A stretch of 64,000 bases of DNA from Brevibacterium sp. CS2 (lineage in GTDB: Bacteria; Actinomycetota; Actinomycetes; Actinomycetales; Brevibacteriaceae). How positions within the stretch are numbered: the first letter of the stretch is position 1; every line of letters begins with the position of its first letter. The notes beneath the pieces are model-generated. The model was given only the letters and a program-made list of their open reading frames with translations, had not been told where the DNA came from and did not search any database. The position numbers and the translations under genes were made by a program. Where the stretch lies: NCBI RefSeq assembly GCF_005280295.1, contig NZ_CP040020.1, positions 186,001 to 250,000 on the forward strand. The letters are read 5' to 3'. This document shows, piece after piece, positions 56,044 through 64,000 of this stretch.

Positions 56044-57354
56044 TCAGCCGGCCGTCGATGGGATGAACGTGACCAGTGACGGGAACAGGATGAGCAGGAC
56101 GCTCAGCACCACGGTGGTGATCAGGGCGATCCAGATCGCGTACCGGAAGATCGGGCCGGCGGACATTCCGCTGGAGCCTGCGACGGAGAACACGCTCAGT
56201 CCGATCGGCGGCGAGATCGTACCCACGGTGCACAGCAGCGAGATGAATACGCCGAACCAGAGCATGTCGATCTGCGACTCCTGGATCAGCGGCAGCACGA
56301 TCGGCACCGTCATGAGGATGACGGCCGCTCCCTCGAGGAACATGAAGAGCACGAAGAACACGAGTGCGAGCACCAGGAGCAGGAGCACCGGGTTGTCCAC
56401 CAGCGGTCCCAAGGCGTCGATGAGCACGCGCGGGAGCAGCGACAGCGATACGAACTTGCTGAACACCTGAGCCGCGACGATGATCAGCAGCACCATGGTG
56501 GAGATCTTCACGGTCTCCAGCAGGGACGTCCGCAGGAACTGCCAGTTGACCTTGCCCAGCAGCAGCGCCGCGACGAATGCCGCGAGCGCTCCGACTGCTC
56601 CGGCTTCGGTCGGAGTGAACCAGCCAAGGTAGATGCCGCCGAAGATGATGAGCACGATCACACCGCCGGAGACGAGCGAGACCGTCGTGCGCCTGACCCC
56701 GATCGGCTCGGCCACGTACGGCTGGCGCGGAGTCGTGCGTTTGCGCTCATCGATGAGATAGCACCCGATGACCACGACGATGTAGACGACCACCGTGGCG
56801 ATGCCGGGGATGATCGCCCCCATGAAGAGGTCGCCGATGGCGGTTTCGGTGGCGACGCCGTAGATGATGAGGATGATGCTCGGCGGGATGATGCCGGCTA
56901 GCGAACCCGCCGCAGCAGCCGTGGCACCGGCCAACGGTGCCGACATGCCGTACCGGGTGAGTTCCGGGATCGCCACCCGGCCCAGCGCCGCCGAGGTGGC
57001 CGAGGCCGAGCCGGACACCGCACCGAGGAGACCGCCGGCAGTCAGGGTCAGCGAGCTCAGGGGCTCAGCACGGCCGCGCGAGAGTCGGCTGACGATGCCG
57101 AAGATGTCCTTGACGATTCCTGCCTGCAGCACGAACTGCGCCATGAGGACGAACAGCGGGATCGTGCTCAATGAATACGAGGCCACGCGGATGAACGGCT
57201 GCGGCCCGACGAGACCCATGATGGAGCCGGGCCCATCGAGGAGCACGAAGCCGACGATGCCCACGGCCAGCAGAACGATGTGGATCCGCACGCCGAAGAC
57301 CAACCCGGCAACGAAGATGACGAGAGCGATTGCAATGACGAGTCCGGTTGCCAT
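56044..57354 (-). CDS. TRAP transporter large permease (DctM)
   Basis: 436 residues with about twelve membrane segments, the Na+-dependent channel subunit. Typical DctM sequences: TIPLFVLMAQFVLQAGIVKD, SASATSAALGRVAIPELTRY, AAAGSLAGIIPPSIILIIYG and LLCTVGTISPPIGLSVFSVA (near the C-terminus). Starts 1 base after the dctP stop. TRAP systems carry organic acids; the cargo is not readable here, but the setting in an acyl-CoA pathway suggests a carboxylate. Confidence 0.94.
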   Translation of the reverse strand: MATGLVIAIALVIFVAGLVFGVRIHIVLLAVGIVGFVLLDGPGSIMGLVGPQPFIRVASYSLSTIPLFVLMAQFVLQAGIVKDIFGIVSRLSRGRAEPLSSLTLTAGGLLGAVSGSASATSAALGRVAIPELTRYGMSAPLAGATAAAAGSLAGIIPPSIILIIYGVATETAIGDLFMGAIIPGIATVVVYIVVVIGCYLIDERKRTTPRQPYVAEPIGVRRTTVSLVSGGVIVLIIFGGIYLGWFTPTEAGAVGALAAFVAALLLGKVNWQFLRTSLLETVKISTMVLLIIVAAQVFSKFVSLSLLPRVLIDALGPLVDNPVLLLLVLALVFFVLFMFLEGAAVILMTVPIVLPLIQESQIDMLWFGVFISLLCTVGTISPPIGLSVFSVAGSSGMSAGPIFRYAIWIALITTVVLSVLLILFPSLVTFIPSTAG

Positions 57355-57355
57355 G

Positions 57356-58465
57356 TCAGCCCTCCCCGTTCTCGAGGATGCCGTCGGGCACCTCGCCGCC
57401 CGCGTCGATGATCGCCTGGCGCCATTCCTCTGCGGCTTCGCGGCCGGGGAGTCCCTGTTCTTCGAGCATGGCCGTCCATTCGTCCCAGGTGGTCACGACA
57501 GAGCCTTCCAGCTGTTCGCGCACCTCGGGCGGGAGCGTCGAGATGTCGATGAACTCACCTCCGGCTTCGGTCTCGTTATACTCTTTCGTCGCAGTCCCCT
57601 GGTCCTTCCAAACGGTAGAGGCGTCGACGTAGGTGTCCTCGATGGCGGTCTCCATGATCGTACGGACCTCCGGATCGAGCGAGTTCCACTTCTCCTCGGT
57701 CATCATGAGATTGAGATTGAAGTGGCCGAAGTTCATCCCCGTCAGGGTGGTCTGATAGAGGTCCTGGAGCCCGTAGTTGGGCCAGTCGGCGACCGAGGCG
57801 AAACCGCCGTCGATGGTCCCGCGGCTCAGCGCATCGAATGCCTCCGCGTTCGGGATCGACACAGTGCTGCCGCTGAAGGCGTCCGTGGTAATGTTCTGGA
57901 CTCGTGAGGCCGCGCGGAGTTTGAGTGATTTCAGCTCCGCAACACTGGACATGTCGCTGCCGGTCGTCGCGATGGAGTACTCGCCTGTCGTGTGCAGCGG
58001 GATCGCTTTGAGTCCCTTGGACCCGAACTGCCACTCGTGGAAGGTCATGCCGTCGTAGACCTCGGCGTCACTCTCGACGAAGTTCTTCCACGCTTCAGAG
58101 CCGACGACTGCGTCGGACTGCTTGAGCGGCAGCATCGAGACCTCGACGAGCGGGTACTGGTCGGGCTGATAGGTCGGCAGGAACAGTGCGATGTCGATGA
58201 CGTCGGTCTGCAGCGCGTGCGTCTCACCCTTGAGCTCGACGAGCTCGCCACCGGTGAATGACTGGAAGGTCACCGCGCCGCCGGTCGCCTTCTCGACCTC
58301 TTCCATCCACGGGACGACTCCTTCGGTCCACGCGAGGTTCTGGCTGCTGAGGCCGGAGGCGACGCGGAGGACCAGCGGGTCGGATTCGGCTTCCGCAGAG
58401 CAGCCGGCGACGAGCACCAGCGATGACAACGCGGCGATAGCCGAGGCGACGAGACGACGTCTCAT
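57356..58465 (-). CDS. TRAP transporter solute-binding lipoprotein (DctP)
   Basis: 369 residues. A lipoprotein signal (MRRRLVASAIAALSSLVLVAGC, lipobox LVAGC, cysteine at 22) anchors it outside the membrane, as expected in a Gram-positive. Family features include GGAVTFQSFTGGELVELKGE, SLKLRAASRVQNITTDAF (ligand-binding Arg) and IPNAEAFDALSRGTIDGGFA. GAGGAGG lies upstream of ATG 58465. dctP-dctM-dctQ form one operon, probably driven from the palindrome-rich region at 58466-58723. Confidence 0.93.
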   Translation of the reverse strand: MRRRLVASAIAALSSLVLVAGCSAEAESDPLVLRVASGLSSQNLAWTEGVVPWMEEVEKATGGAVTFQSFTGGELVELKGETHALQTDVIDIALFLPTYQPDQYPLVEVSMLPLKQSDAVVGSEAWKNFVESDAEVYDGMTFHEWQFGSKGLKAIPLHTTGEYSIATTGSDMSSVAELKSLKLRAASRVQNITTDAFSGSTVSIPNAEAFDALSRGTIDGGFASVADWPNYGLQDLYQTTLTGMNFGHFNLNLMMTEEKWNSLDPEVRTIMETAIEDTYVDASTVWKDQGTATKEYNETEAGGEFIDISTLPPEVREQLEGSVVTTWDEWTAMLEEQGLPGREAAEEWRQAIIDAGGEVPDGILENGEG

Positions 58466-58501
58466 GTGGTCATGACCTCCTCATTGAGTTCACGAATGGT
58501 T

Positions 58502-58615
58502 CAGTTGTGATCCGGGTTACACCCTAAGTCGACTGCGCGACGCACCGGATTGTGTCCACAAAGTGGGATCGAAGTGTCGCGTCGTGAAAAGCTCAGGCGG
58601 GATAGGTCACAACTG
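58502..58615. promoter_or_regulatory. Palindromic sites upstream of the TRAP operon
   Basis: TTGTG-TC-CACAA (58550-58561) is a perfect palindrome, and CAGTTGTGA (58502-58510) and TCACAACTG (58607-58615) are exact reverse complements about 96 bases apart. The shared TTGTG/CACAA half-sites suggest a repressor such as a GntR-type protein, possibly looping DNA, but no regulator gene is adjacent. Confidence 0.4.
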
Positions 58616-58723
58616 TCATCGAGGGCAGGGCACAGATCACCGCCGTGACTTCGATTTCACCGAAGCCCGGGGCGATCTCCCCTCAGCATCGTCTGCGTCG
58701 CAGTGATTGGTGCGGGGTCTCTC

Positions 58724-59902
58724 TCACCCCACCCCCAGCTCCCGGGCGATGAGCATGAGCTGCACCTCGGTCGTCCCCTCCCCCACTTCGAGGATCTTCG
58801 AGTCGCGGTAGTGGCGGGCGACGAGGTACTCGTTCATGAAGCCGTAGCCGCCGTGGATCTGCGTGGCATCCCGCGCATTGTCCATCGCGGCGTCGCCGGC
58901 GACGAGCTTGGCGATCGAGGCCTCCTTCTTGAACGGCAGGCCCGCGAGCATCCGCGACGCCGCCAGGTAGTACGCCGCACGCGCCGCCACCACACGGGCC
59001 TCCATGCGAGCCAGCTTGAACGAGATCCCCTGGTACTCCCCGATAGGCCTCCCGAAGGACCTCCGTTCGTTCGCGTACCGCACCGATTCGTCCACGCACC
59101 CCTGCGCGGCCCCCACGGAGAGTGCTGCCACCGCGATGCGGCCCTCGTCGAGGATGCGGAGGAAGTTCGCGTACCCGCGGCCCCGCTCCCCCAGGAGGTT
59201 CTCCTCCGGCACCTGCACACCATCGAACGTCAGCGGGTGCGTGTCCGAGGAGTTCCAGCCGACCTTGTCGTACGCCGGCTCCACGGTGAACCCGGGAGTG
59301 CCGGACGGGATCATGATCGTCGAGATCTCCGGCTTCTCCACCCCGTCCTTGCCGGTCCGGGTGCCGGTCACCGCGGTGGCGGTGACGAGCCGGGTGATGT
59401 CGGTCCCGGAGTTCGTGATGAAGCACTTGCCGCCGTTGACCGTCCACATGCCGTCCTCGAGCACGGCCCGGGTCTTCGTGCCGCCGGCATCGGAGCCGGC
59501 CTCGGGTTCGGTGAGGCCGAAGGCCGCCAGGCCGGAGCCGTCGGTGAGCTGGGGCAGCCATTCGCGCTTCTGCTCCTCGGTGCCGAACCGGTGGATGGGC
59601 ATCGCGCCCAGCGACACCCCGGCCTCGAGCGTGATCGCGAGCGACTGGTTGACCCGCGCGATCTCCTCGATCGCCAGGCACAGCGCGAAGTAGTCCCCGC
59701 CCATCCCGCCGTGCTCCTCCGCGAACGGCAGGCCGAACAGGCCCATCTGCCCCATCTTCGCCACGAGCTCATAGGGGAATTCGTGCTTGGCGTCGAGCTC
59801 CGCGCTCACCGGCGCGACGTCGTCATCGGTGAACTTCGCGACGCTCTTCCGCAGCGATTCGTACTCGTCGGGGAGCATTCCGGGGGTGAAGGTCGTGGTC
59901 AT
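58724..59902 (-). CDS. Acyl-CoA dehydrogenase (isovaleryl/branched-chain type, FadE19-like)
   Basis: 392 residues. AAFGLTEPEAGSDAGGTKTR and the FAD loop WTVNGGKCFITNSGTDI are the family signatures, with AYDKVGWNSSDTHPLTFDGV, EYQGISFKLARMEARVVAAR and the C-terminal DATQIHGGYGFMNEYLVARH YRDSKILEVGEGT. It makes the alpha,beta-enoyl-CoA for the carboxylase in leucine breakdown (by synteny with fadE19, Rv2500c). ATGA overlaps the carboxylase alpha stop. Downstream the conserved partners maoC-citE are replaced by the TRAP operon and the island. Confidence 0.92.
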   Translation of the reverse strand: MTTTFTPGMLPDEYESLRKSVAKFTDDDVAPVSAELDAKHEFPYELVAKMGQMGLFGLPFAEEHGGMGGDYFALCLAIEEIARVNQSLAITLEAGVSLGAMPIHRFGTEEQKREWLPQLTDGSGLAAFGLTEPEAGSDAGGTKTRAVLEDGMWTVNGGKCFITNSGTDITRLVTATAVTGTRTGKDGVEKPEISTIMIPSGTPGFTVEPAYDKVGWNSSDTHPLTFDGVQVPEENLLGERGRGYANFLRILDEGRIAVAALSVGAAQGCVDESVRYANERRSFGRPIGEYQGISFKLARMEARVVAARAAYYLAASRMLAGLPFKKEASIAKLVAGDAAMDNARDATQIHGGYGFMNEYLVARHYRDSKILEVGEGTTEVQLMLIARELGVG

Positions 59903-62016
59903 GACTGGCCGTCCTTGTCTGTCGAAGATGCGTCGGTGGAGGAATCGCTGGTCTCAGGAGTGTCGGTGCCCGCGTCATCGGTCACGGTGGCAAGCAGCTC
60001 GTCGAGCGCCACCTGAGCGCCGGCGGCGGTGTTGAGGTGCAGGGTGCCGGCCATGGGGGCGGTGAGGACGTGCTCCATCTTCATCGCCTCGACGACGATG
60101 AGCGGCTGGCCCGCCTCGACCGCGTCACCGTCCGCGGCGCGCACGTCGATGACGGAGCCGGGCATGGGGGCGGTGACCTCTGCGCCGGCCTCCCCCGGGT
60201 CGAGCGTCGGGTCGGCGACCGCGCGGGTGAACCGGAAGATCCCGGTCTCCGAGCGGACCCAGATCTCCAGGGTCGGCCGCTGGGCGCGGGAGTCGATCAC
60301 CCGGGTCGTCCACACCGTGGCCCGCCGGTCCACCCCGTCCTCCCGGACCGTGATCTCCCGGCCGCGGGGCGCCTGGGCCGAGGTGCCCGCGGGCCTCGCA
60401 ACACCGGCACCTGCCGTGCCCGCACCACCACTGCCGGCCCCGTCGCGTTCGAACCGGGCGAGGTCGACATTCTCGAGGTCGGCCTCGATCAGGCGCTCCT
60501 CGCCCTCGTGGGTCAGCGGCACGCGCAGCACCCCCGGCTGGGAGGTGCGCCAACTGCTCGGCCGGTTCCACACGCTGTCGGAAGTCCGGGCCTTCGTCGC
60601 ATCCCCGAGCACGGCGAGCGCGGCGAAGGTCCAGTCCACCTCGCTCGGCGTGTGCTCGAGCTCGCTGCCCGTGCTCATCCGGTCGATGAGCCCGGTGTCG
60701 AGGTCACCCGCGGCCACGTCCTCGCGGCTCAGCAGGGTGCGGAGGAAGTCGATGTTCGTCACGATGCCGGGCACCGCGGAGCGCTGCAGGGCGGCGCGGA
60801 GCTTCGCGACGGCCGCCGGGCGGTCCGGGGCGTGGACGATGAGCTTGGCGATCATCGGGTCGTAGTCGGTGGCGATCCGTTGTCCGGCGGTCAGTCCCGC
60901 GTCCACGCGGATGCCCTCACCGTCCGGGAACACGACCGCGAGGGCGGTGCCGCCGGTGGGCAGGAAGCCGCGGGCGGGGTCCTCGGCGTAGATCCGGGCC
61001 TCGATCGCGTGCCCGGTGAGCGTGACCTCGTCCTGGGCGAAGTCGATGCGCTCGCCGGCGCCGATCCGCAGCTGCCATTCGACGAGGTCGAACCCGGTGA
61101 CCTCCTCGGTGACGGGGTGCTCGACCTGGAGGCGGGTGTTCATCTCCATGAAGAAGAACTCCTCCGGATTGTCGGCGGCGACGATGAACTCCACCGTGCC
61201 CGCACCCCGGTACCCGACGGAGCGGGCCGTGTTGCAGGCGGCCTCGCCGATGCGCGCCCGCGTCGCCGCGTCGAGGAGTGCGGAGGGCGCTTCCTCGATG
61301 ACCTTCTGGTGGCGGCGCTGCAGGGAGCATTCGCGCTCGCCGAGGTGGACGACGGTGCCGTGCTCGTCGGCGAGCACCTGCACCTCGATGTGGCGCGGCG
61401 TGGCGACGAGCCGTTCGAGGAACAGCGTGTCGTCGCCGAAGGAGTTCGCCGCCTCTCGCCTCGCGGCTGTGAGCGCGGCCGGGAGGTCAGCGGCGTCGAA
61501 CACCGCGTGCATGCCCTTGCCGCCGCCCCCAGCAGAGGGCTTGATGAGGACGGGGAAGCCGACGTCCTCGGCTGCGGTGATGAGCTGTTCGTCGGTGAGT
61601 CCCGCCTCGGCGACGCCGGGGACCAGCGGCACCCCATGGGCGGCGACGGCTTGCTTGGCGGTGATCTTGTCACCCATGGTGCGGATGGCCTGCGCGGTGG
61701 GGCCGAGGAACACGATCCCGGCGTCCTCGCAGGCAGCGGCGAACGCGGCGTTCTCCGACAGGAAGCCGTAGCCGGGGTGGATCGCCTGCGCGCCGGTGGC
61801 CCGGGCGGCATCGATCACCTTCCTGATGTCGAGGTAGGACTCACTCGCGGCTGCCGGGCCGAGCCGCACGGCGGTGTCGGCGGCGCGCACGTGGGCGGCG
61901 CCTGCGTCCGCGTCGGAGTAGACGGCGACGGTGCGGATGCCGAGCCTGCGGCAGGTGCGGATGACGCGCAGCGCGATCTCGCCGCGGTTGGCGATGAGTA
62001 CGGTATCGAAGAGCAT
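59899..62016 (-). CDS. Acyl-CoA carboxylase alpha subunit with biotin carrier domain (AccA1/MccA-like)
   Basis: 705 residues. The biotin carboxylase domain has LFDTVLIANRGEIALRVIRT, IHPGYGFLSENAAFA, KPSAGGGGKGMHAV and MEMNTRLQVEHPVTEEVTG. A linker domain with a Gly/Ala stretch follows. The C-terminal biotin carrier has VVEAMKMEHVLTAPMAG (biotinylated Lys). It carboxylates biotin with ATP and bicarbonate. ATG 62016 starts 1 base after the beta-subunit stop; the track-length start at 62049 lies inside that gene. The C-terminus adds a Ser/Thr/Asp tail. Confidence 0.94.
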   Translation of the reverse strand: MLFDTVLIANRGEIALRVIRTCRRLGIRTVAVYSDADAGAAHVRAADTAVRLGPAAASESYLDIRKVIDAARATGAQAIHPGYGFLSENAAFAAACEDAGIVFLGPTAQAIRTMGDKITAKQAVAAHGVPLVPGVAEAGLTDEQLITAAEDVGFPVLIKPSAGGGGKGMHAVFDAADLPAALTAARREAANSFGDDTLFLERLVATPRHIEVQVLADEHGTVVHLGERECSLQRRHQKVIEEAPSALLDAATRARIGEAACNTARSVGYRGAGTVEFIVAADNPEEFFFMEMNTRLQVEHPVTEEVTGFDLVEWQLRIGAGERIDFAQDEVTLTGHAIEARIYAEDPARGFLPTGGTALAVVFPDGEGIRVDAGLTAGQRIATDYDPMIAKLIVHAPDRPAAVAKLRAALQRSAVPGIVTNIDFLRTLLSREDVAAGDLDTGLIDRMSTGSELEHTPSEVDWTFAALAVLGDATKARTSDSVWNRPSSWRTSQPGVLRVPLTHEGEERLIEADLENVDLARFERDGAGSGGAGTAGAGVARPAGTSAQAPRGREITVREDGVDRRATVWTTRVIDSRAQRPTLEIWVRSETGIFRFTRAVADPTLDPGEAGAEVTAPMPGSVIDVRAADGDAVEAGQPLIVVEAMKMEHVLTAPMAGTLHLNTAAGAQVALDELLATVTDDAGTDTPETSDSSTDASSTDKDGQS

Positions 62017-62017
62017 G

Positions 62018-63631
62018 TCACATCCTGAAGACGCCGTAGCCGGGCGCATCGAGTGGGCGGGTCAGCGGTGAGTAGCGGCACGCCTCGAGGGCGAGCGCGA
62101 GGACGCGGCGGGTGTCACCGGGTTCGATGATCCCGTCGTCCCACAGCCGGGCGGTCGAGTAGTAGGGGTTGCCCTGCTGCTCGTACTGCTCGAGGATCGG
62201 GGCCTTGAACGCTGCCTCCTCCTCGGCCGGCCAGTCCTCGCCGCGGGCGGTCTTCTGGTCGCGGGTGACGGTGGCGAGCACACCGGCGGCCTGCTCCCCG
62301 CCCATGACGGAGATCCGGGCGTTGGGCCACATCCACAGGAAGCGCGGGGAGTAGGCGCGCCCGCACATCGAGTAGTTGCCGGCCCCGTAGGAGCCGCCGA
62401 TGACCACGGTGAACTTCGGCACGCGGGCGGTGGCGACGGCGTTGACCATCTTCGCCCCGTGCTTGGCGATGCCGCCGGCCTCGTAGTCGCGGCCGACCAT
62501 GAACCCGGAGATGTTCTGGAGGAACACGAGCGGGGTGTCGCGCTGGTCGCACAGCTCGATGAAGTGCGCGCCCTTCATCGCCGACTCCCCGAACAGCACG
62601 CCGTTGTTCGCGATGATCCCCACGGGGTGGCCGTCGATGCGGGCGAACCCGGTGACGAGCGTGGTGCCGTACTCGGCCTTGAACTCGTGGAACTGCGAGC
62701 CGTCGACCACGCGGGCGATGGCCTCGCGCACGTCGTAGGGGACCTTCGAGTCGACGGGGACCACCGCGGTGAGCTCCTCAGGGTCCCAGGCGGGTGATTC
62801 GGGGGTGGCCCGCTCCCAGGCCGGGGCCGGCCGGGGTGCAAGGGTGGTGACGATATCGCGCATGATCTCGAGCGCGTGCGGGTCGTTCGCCGCGAGGTGG
62901 TCGGTCACGCCGGAGGTGCGGGAGTGGAGCACTCCCCCGCCGAGCTCCTCGGCGGAGACGACCTCTCCGGTGGCGGCCTTGACCAGGGGCGGGCCGCCGA
63001 GGAAGATCGTCCCCTGCTCGTTGACGATGATCGATTCGTCCGCCATCGCCGGGACGTAGGCGCCGCCGGCGGTGCAGGAGCCCATGACCGCCGCGAGCTG
63101 CGGGATGCCCGCGGCGGACAGGGTGGCCTGGTTGTAGAAGATCCGGCCGAAGTGCTCGCGGTCGGGGAACACCTCGTCCTGGTTGGGCAGGTTCGCGCCC
63201 CCGGAGTCGACGAGGTAGATGCAGGGCAGCCGGTTGTCCTTGGCGACCTCCTGCGCGCGGAGGTGCTTCTTCACGGTGATCGGGTAGTAGGTGCCGCCCT
63301 TGACGGTGGCGTCGTTGGCGACGATGACGCACTCCCGACCGGCGACCCGGCCGATCCCGGTGATGATGCCGGCCCCGGGCGAGGCGTCGTCGTACATCCC
63401 GTTCGCCGCGAGCGGGGAGAGCTCGAGGAACGGCGAGCCGGGGTCGAGGAGCTGCTCGACGCGGTCGCGCGGCAGGAGCTTGCCGCGGTCGAGGTGCCGC
63501 TGCCGGGACTTCTCGGACCCGCCGCGCGCGGTGGCGGCGATCCGTTCGCGGAGCTCGGCGATGAGCTCGGAATGCGCCGAGGCGTGGGCGGCGCCAGTGG
63601 TCGTGTTCAGCGGTGAACCGATCACTTTCAT
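62018..63631 (-). CDS. Acyl-CoA carboxylase beta subunit (AccD1/MccB-like)
   Basis: 537 residues, a carboxyltransferase of the methylcrotonyl-CoA carboxylase type: [60 protein letters not shown], then [20 protein letters not shown], and [20 protein letters not shown]. The QNISGFMVG motif and length match leucine-pathway MCC beta chains better than propionyl/acetyl ones. First gene of the block, divergent from a TetR gene 54 bases away. Confidence 0.94.
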   Translation of the reverse strand: MKVIGSPLNTTTGAAHASAHSELIAELRERIAATARGGSEKSRQRHLDRGKLLPRDRVEQLLDPGSPFLELSPLAANGMYDDASPGAGIITGIGRVAGRECVIVANDATVKGGTYYPITVKKHLRAQEVAKDNRLPCIYLVDSGGANLPNQDEVFPDREHFGRIFYNQATLSAAGIPQLAAVMGSCTAGGAYVPAMADESIIVNEQGTIFLGGPPLVKAATGEVVSAEELGGGVLHSRTSGVTDHLAANDPHALEIMRDIVTTLAPRPAPAWERATPESPAWDPEELTAVVPVDSKVPYDVREAIARVVDGSQFHEFKAEYGTTLVTGFARIDGHPVGIIANNGVLFGESAMKGAHFIELCDQRDTPLVFLQNISGFMVGRDYEAGGIAKHGAKMVNAVATARVPKFTVVIGGSYGAGNYSMCGRAYSPRFLWMWPNARISVMGGEQAAGVLATVTRDQKTARGEDWPAEEEAAFKAPILEQYEQQGNPYYSTARLWDDGIIEPGDTRRVLALALEACRYSPLTRPLDAPGYGVFRM

Positions 63632-63647
63632 GGATGATCCCCATTTC

Positions 63648-63665
63648 AGTTAATTGAGGCTAACT
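63648..63665. promoter_or_regulatory. Candidate TetR operator between the carboxylase beta gene and the tetR gene
   Basis: AGTTA-ATTGAGGC-TAACT is an inverted repeat in the 54-base divergent gap. Both promoters must lie there, so a repressor bound here could control both genes. Confidence 0.45.
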
Positions 63666-63685
63666 CAGTTGGTATCGTAGCGAGC

Positions 63686-64000
63686 ATGAGCACGATGGAC
63701 AAGGGAACGGGCGCGACGATGCGGCAGACCGCGAAGGCGCGGCGGCGGCAGGCGATCCTCGACCACGCCAAGCGGCTGTTCGCGGCCTCCGGGTTCCGGG
63801 CGGTGTCGATCGAGGAGATCGGGGCGGGCGCGGGGATCTCCGGGCCGGCGGTCTACCGGCACTTCGGGTCGAAGGAGGACATCCTCGCCGAGCTGCTCGT
63901 CGGGATCTCGGAGTACCTCCATGCCGGGGGTGCGGAGATCGCAGGTATTGGGGGTGGGTCGGAAGGTGCGGGCGGGTCGGAAGATGCGGGCGCCTCGGTC
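63686..64000 (+). CDS. TetR-family regulator (C-terminus beyond window)
   Basis: 105 codons are visible. The helix-turn-helix reads QAILDHAKRLFAASGFRAVS, then IEEIGAGAGISGPAVYRHFG and SKEDILAELLVGISEYL, a standard TetR N-terminus. The ligand domain lies outside. It is divergent from the carboxylase beta gene, which matches the placement of a TetR regulator near the mycobacterial leucine block (Rv2506). Probably the repressor of that block. Gly/Glu-rich repeats appear at the window edge. Confidence 0.88.
   Translation, partial: MSTMDKGTGATMRQTAKARRRQAILDHAKRLFAASGFRAVSIEEIGAGAGISGPAVYRHFGSKEDILAELLVGISEYLHAGGAEIAGIGGGSEGAGGSEDAGASV

Noticed and set aside
42318-58625. Shared TCATCGAGG near both ends of the inserted block as a target-site duplication
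   Set aside because: Only nine bases, not at matching gene boundaries, and expected by chance; no integrase, transposase or tRNA was found to support an insertion mechanism.

Overview
The window is GC-rich chromosomal DNA from an actinomycete. Lsr2, actinobacterial-type ClpC, DisA next to RadA, an ArgA-type acetyltransferase of the Rv2747 kind, many GTG starts and the block ftsH-folE-folP-folBK-DUF3180-PH-PH leading toward lysS-lsr2-clpC all fit the Micrococcales, perhaps a Brevibacterium-like organism. The genus is inference only. No rRNA, tRNA or CRISPR array was seen.

Layout. 1-3.9 kb: a LysR regulator (cut by the window edge) divergent from an FAD amine oxidase and an ALDH7/AmaB-type dehydrogenase, probably lysine or pipecolate breakdown. 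3.9-4.4 kb: two tandem-repeat arrays. 4.4-14.3 kb: radA, disA, a membrane-anchored protein, mutY (no ordinary start codon visible), an argA-like gene, clpC and lsr2. Two copies of a 58-bp nested palindrome flank clpC. 14.6-31.9 kb: a long minus-strand housekeeping run. Read in the direction of transcription it is dacB, a zinc metalloprotease, tilS, hpt, ftsH, folE, folP, folBK, DUF3180 and two PH-domain proteins, then nsrR-hmp (NO defence), a DUF2520 protein and lysS. 32-33.6 kb: ppa and a VOC protein. 33.6-40.8 kb: a chain of five minus-strand genes (msrA, nitroreductase, MFS, RND, CPBP) in which every junction is a 4-base GTGA overlap. The MFS gene is frameshifted at a run of seven G.

40.9-64 kb is the most interesting part. 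The gene set TetR - carboxylase beta - biotin carboxylase alpha - acyl-CoA dehydrogenase - MaoC - CitE matches, in order, the known mycobacterial leucine/branched-chain acyl-CoA block (accD1-accA1-fadE19-maoC-citE, Rv2502c to Rv2498c). Here it is split between the dehydrogenase and maoC by about 16.5 kb. The insert holds a TRAP transporter, two gene remnants, and a lower-GC, six-gene defence operon: a PLD/SNF2 helicase, a DUF4391 protein, two tandem paralogous type III methyltransferases, an AlbA_2/ATPase protein and a type III restriction subunit. One methyltransferase gene carries a GA-dinucleotide tract that puts its last ~43 codons out of frame. This is the usual signature of a phase-variable type III mod gene. 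It is the best candidate here for an undescribed or variant system.

The genome also has many short GC-rich tandem repeats, both between genes and inside low-complexity protein segments (FtsH tail, RND tail, PH linker, TilS and metalloprotease inserts).
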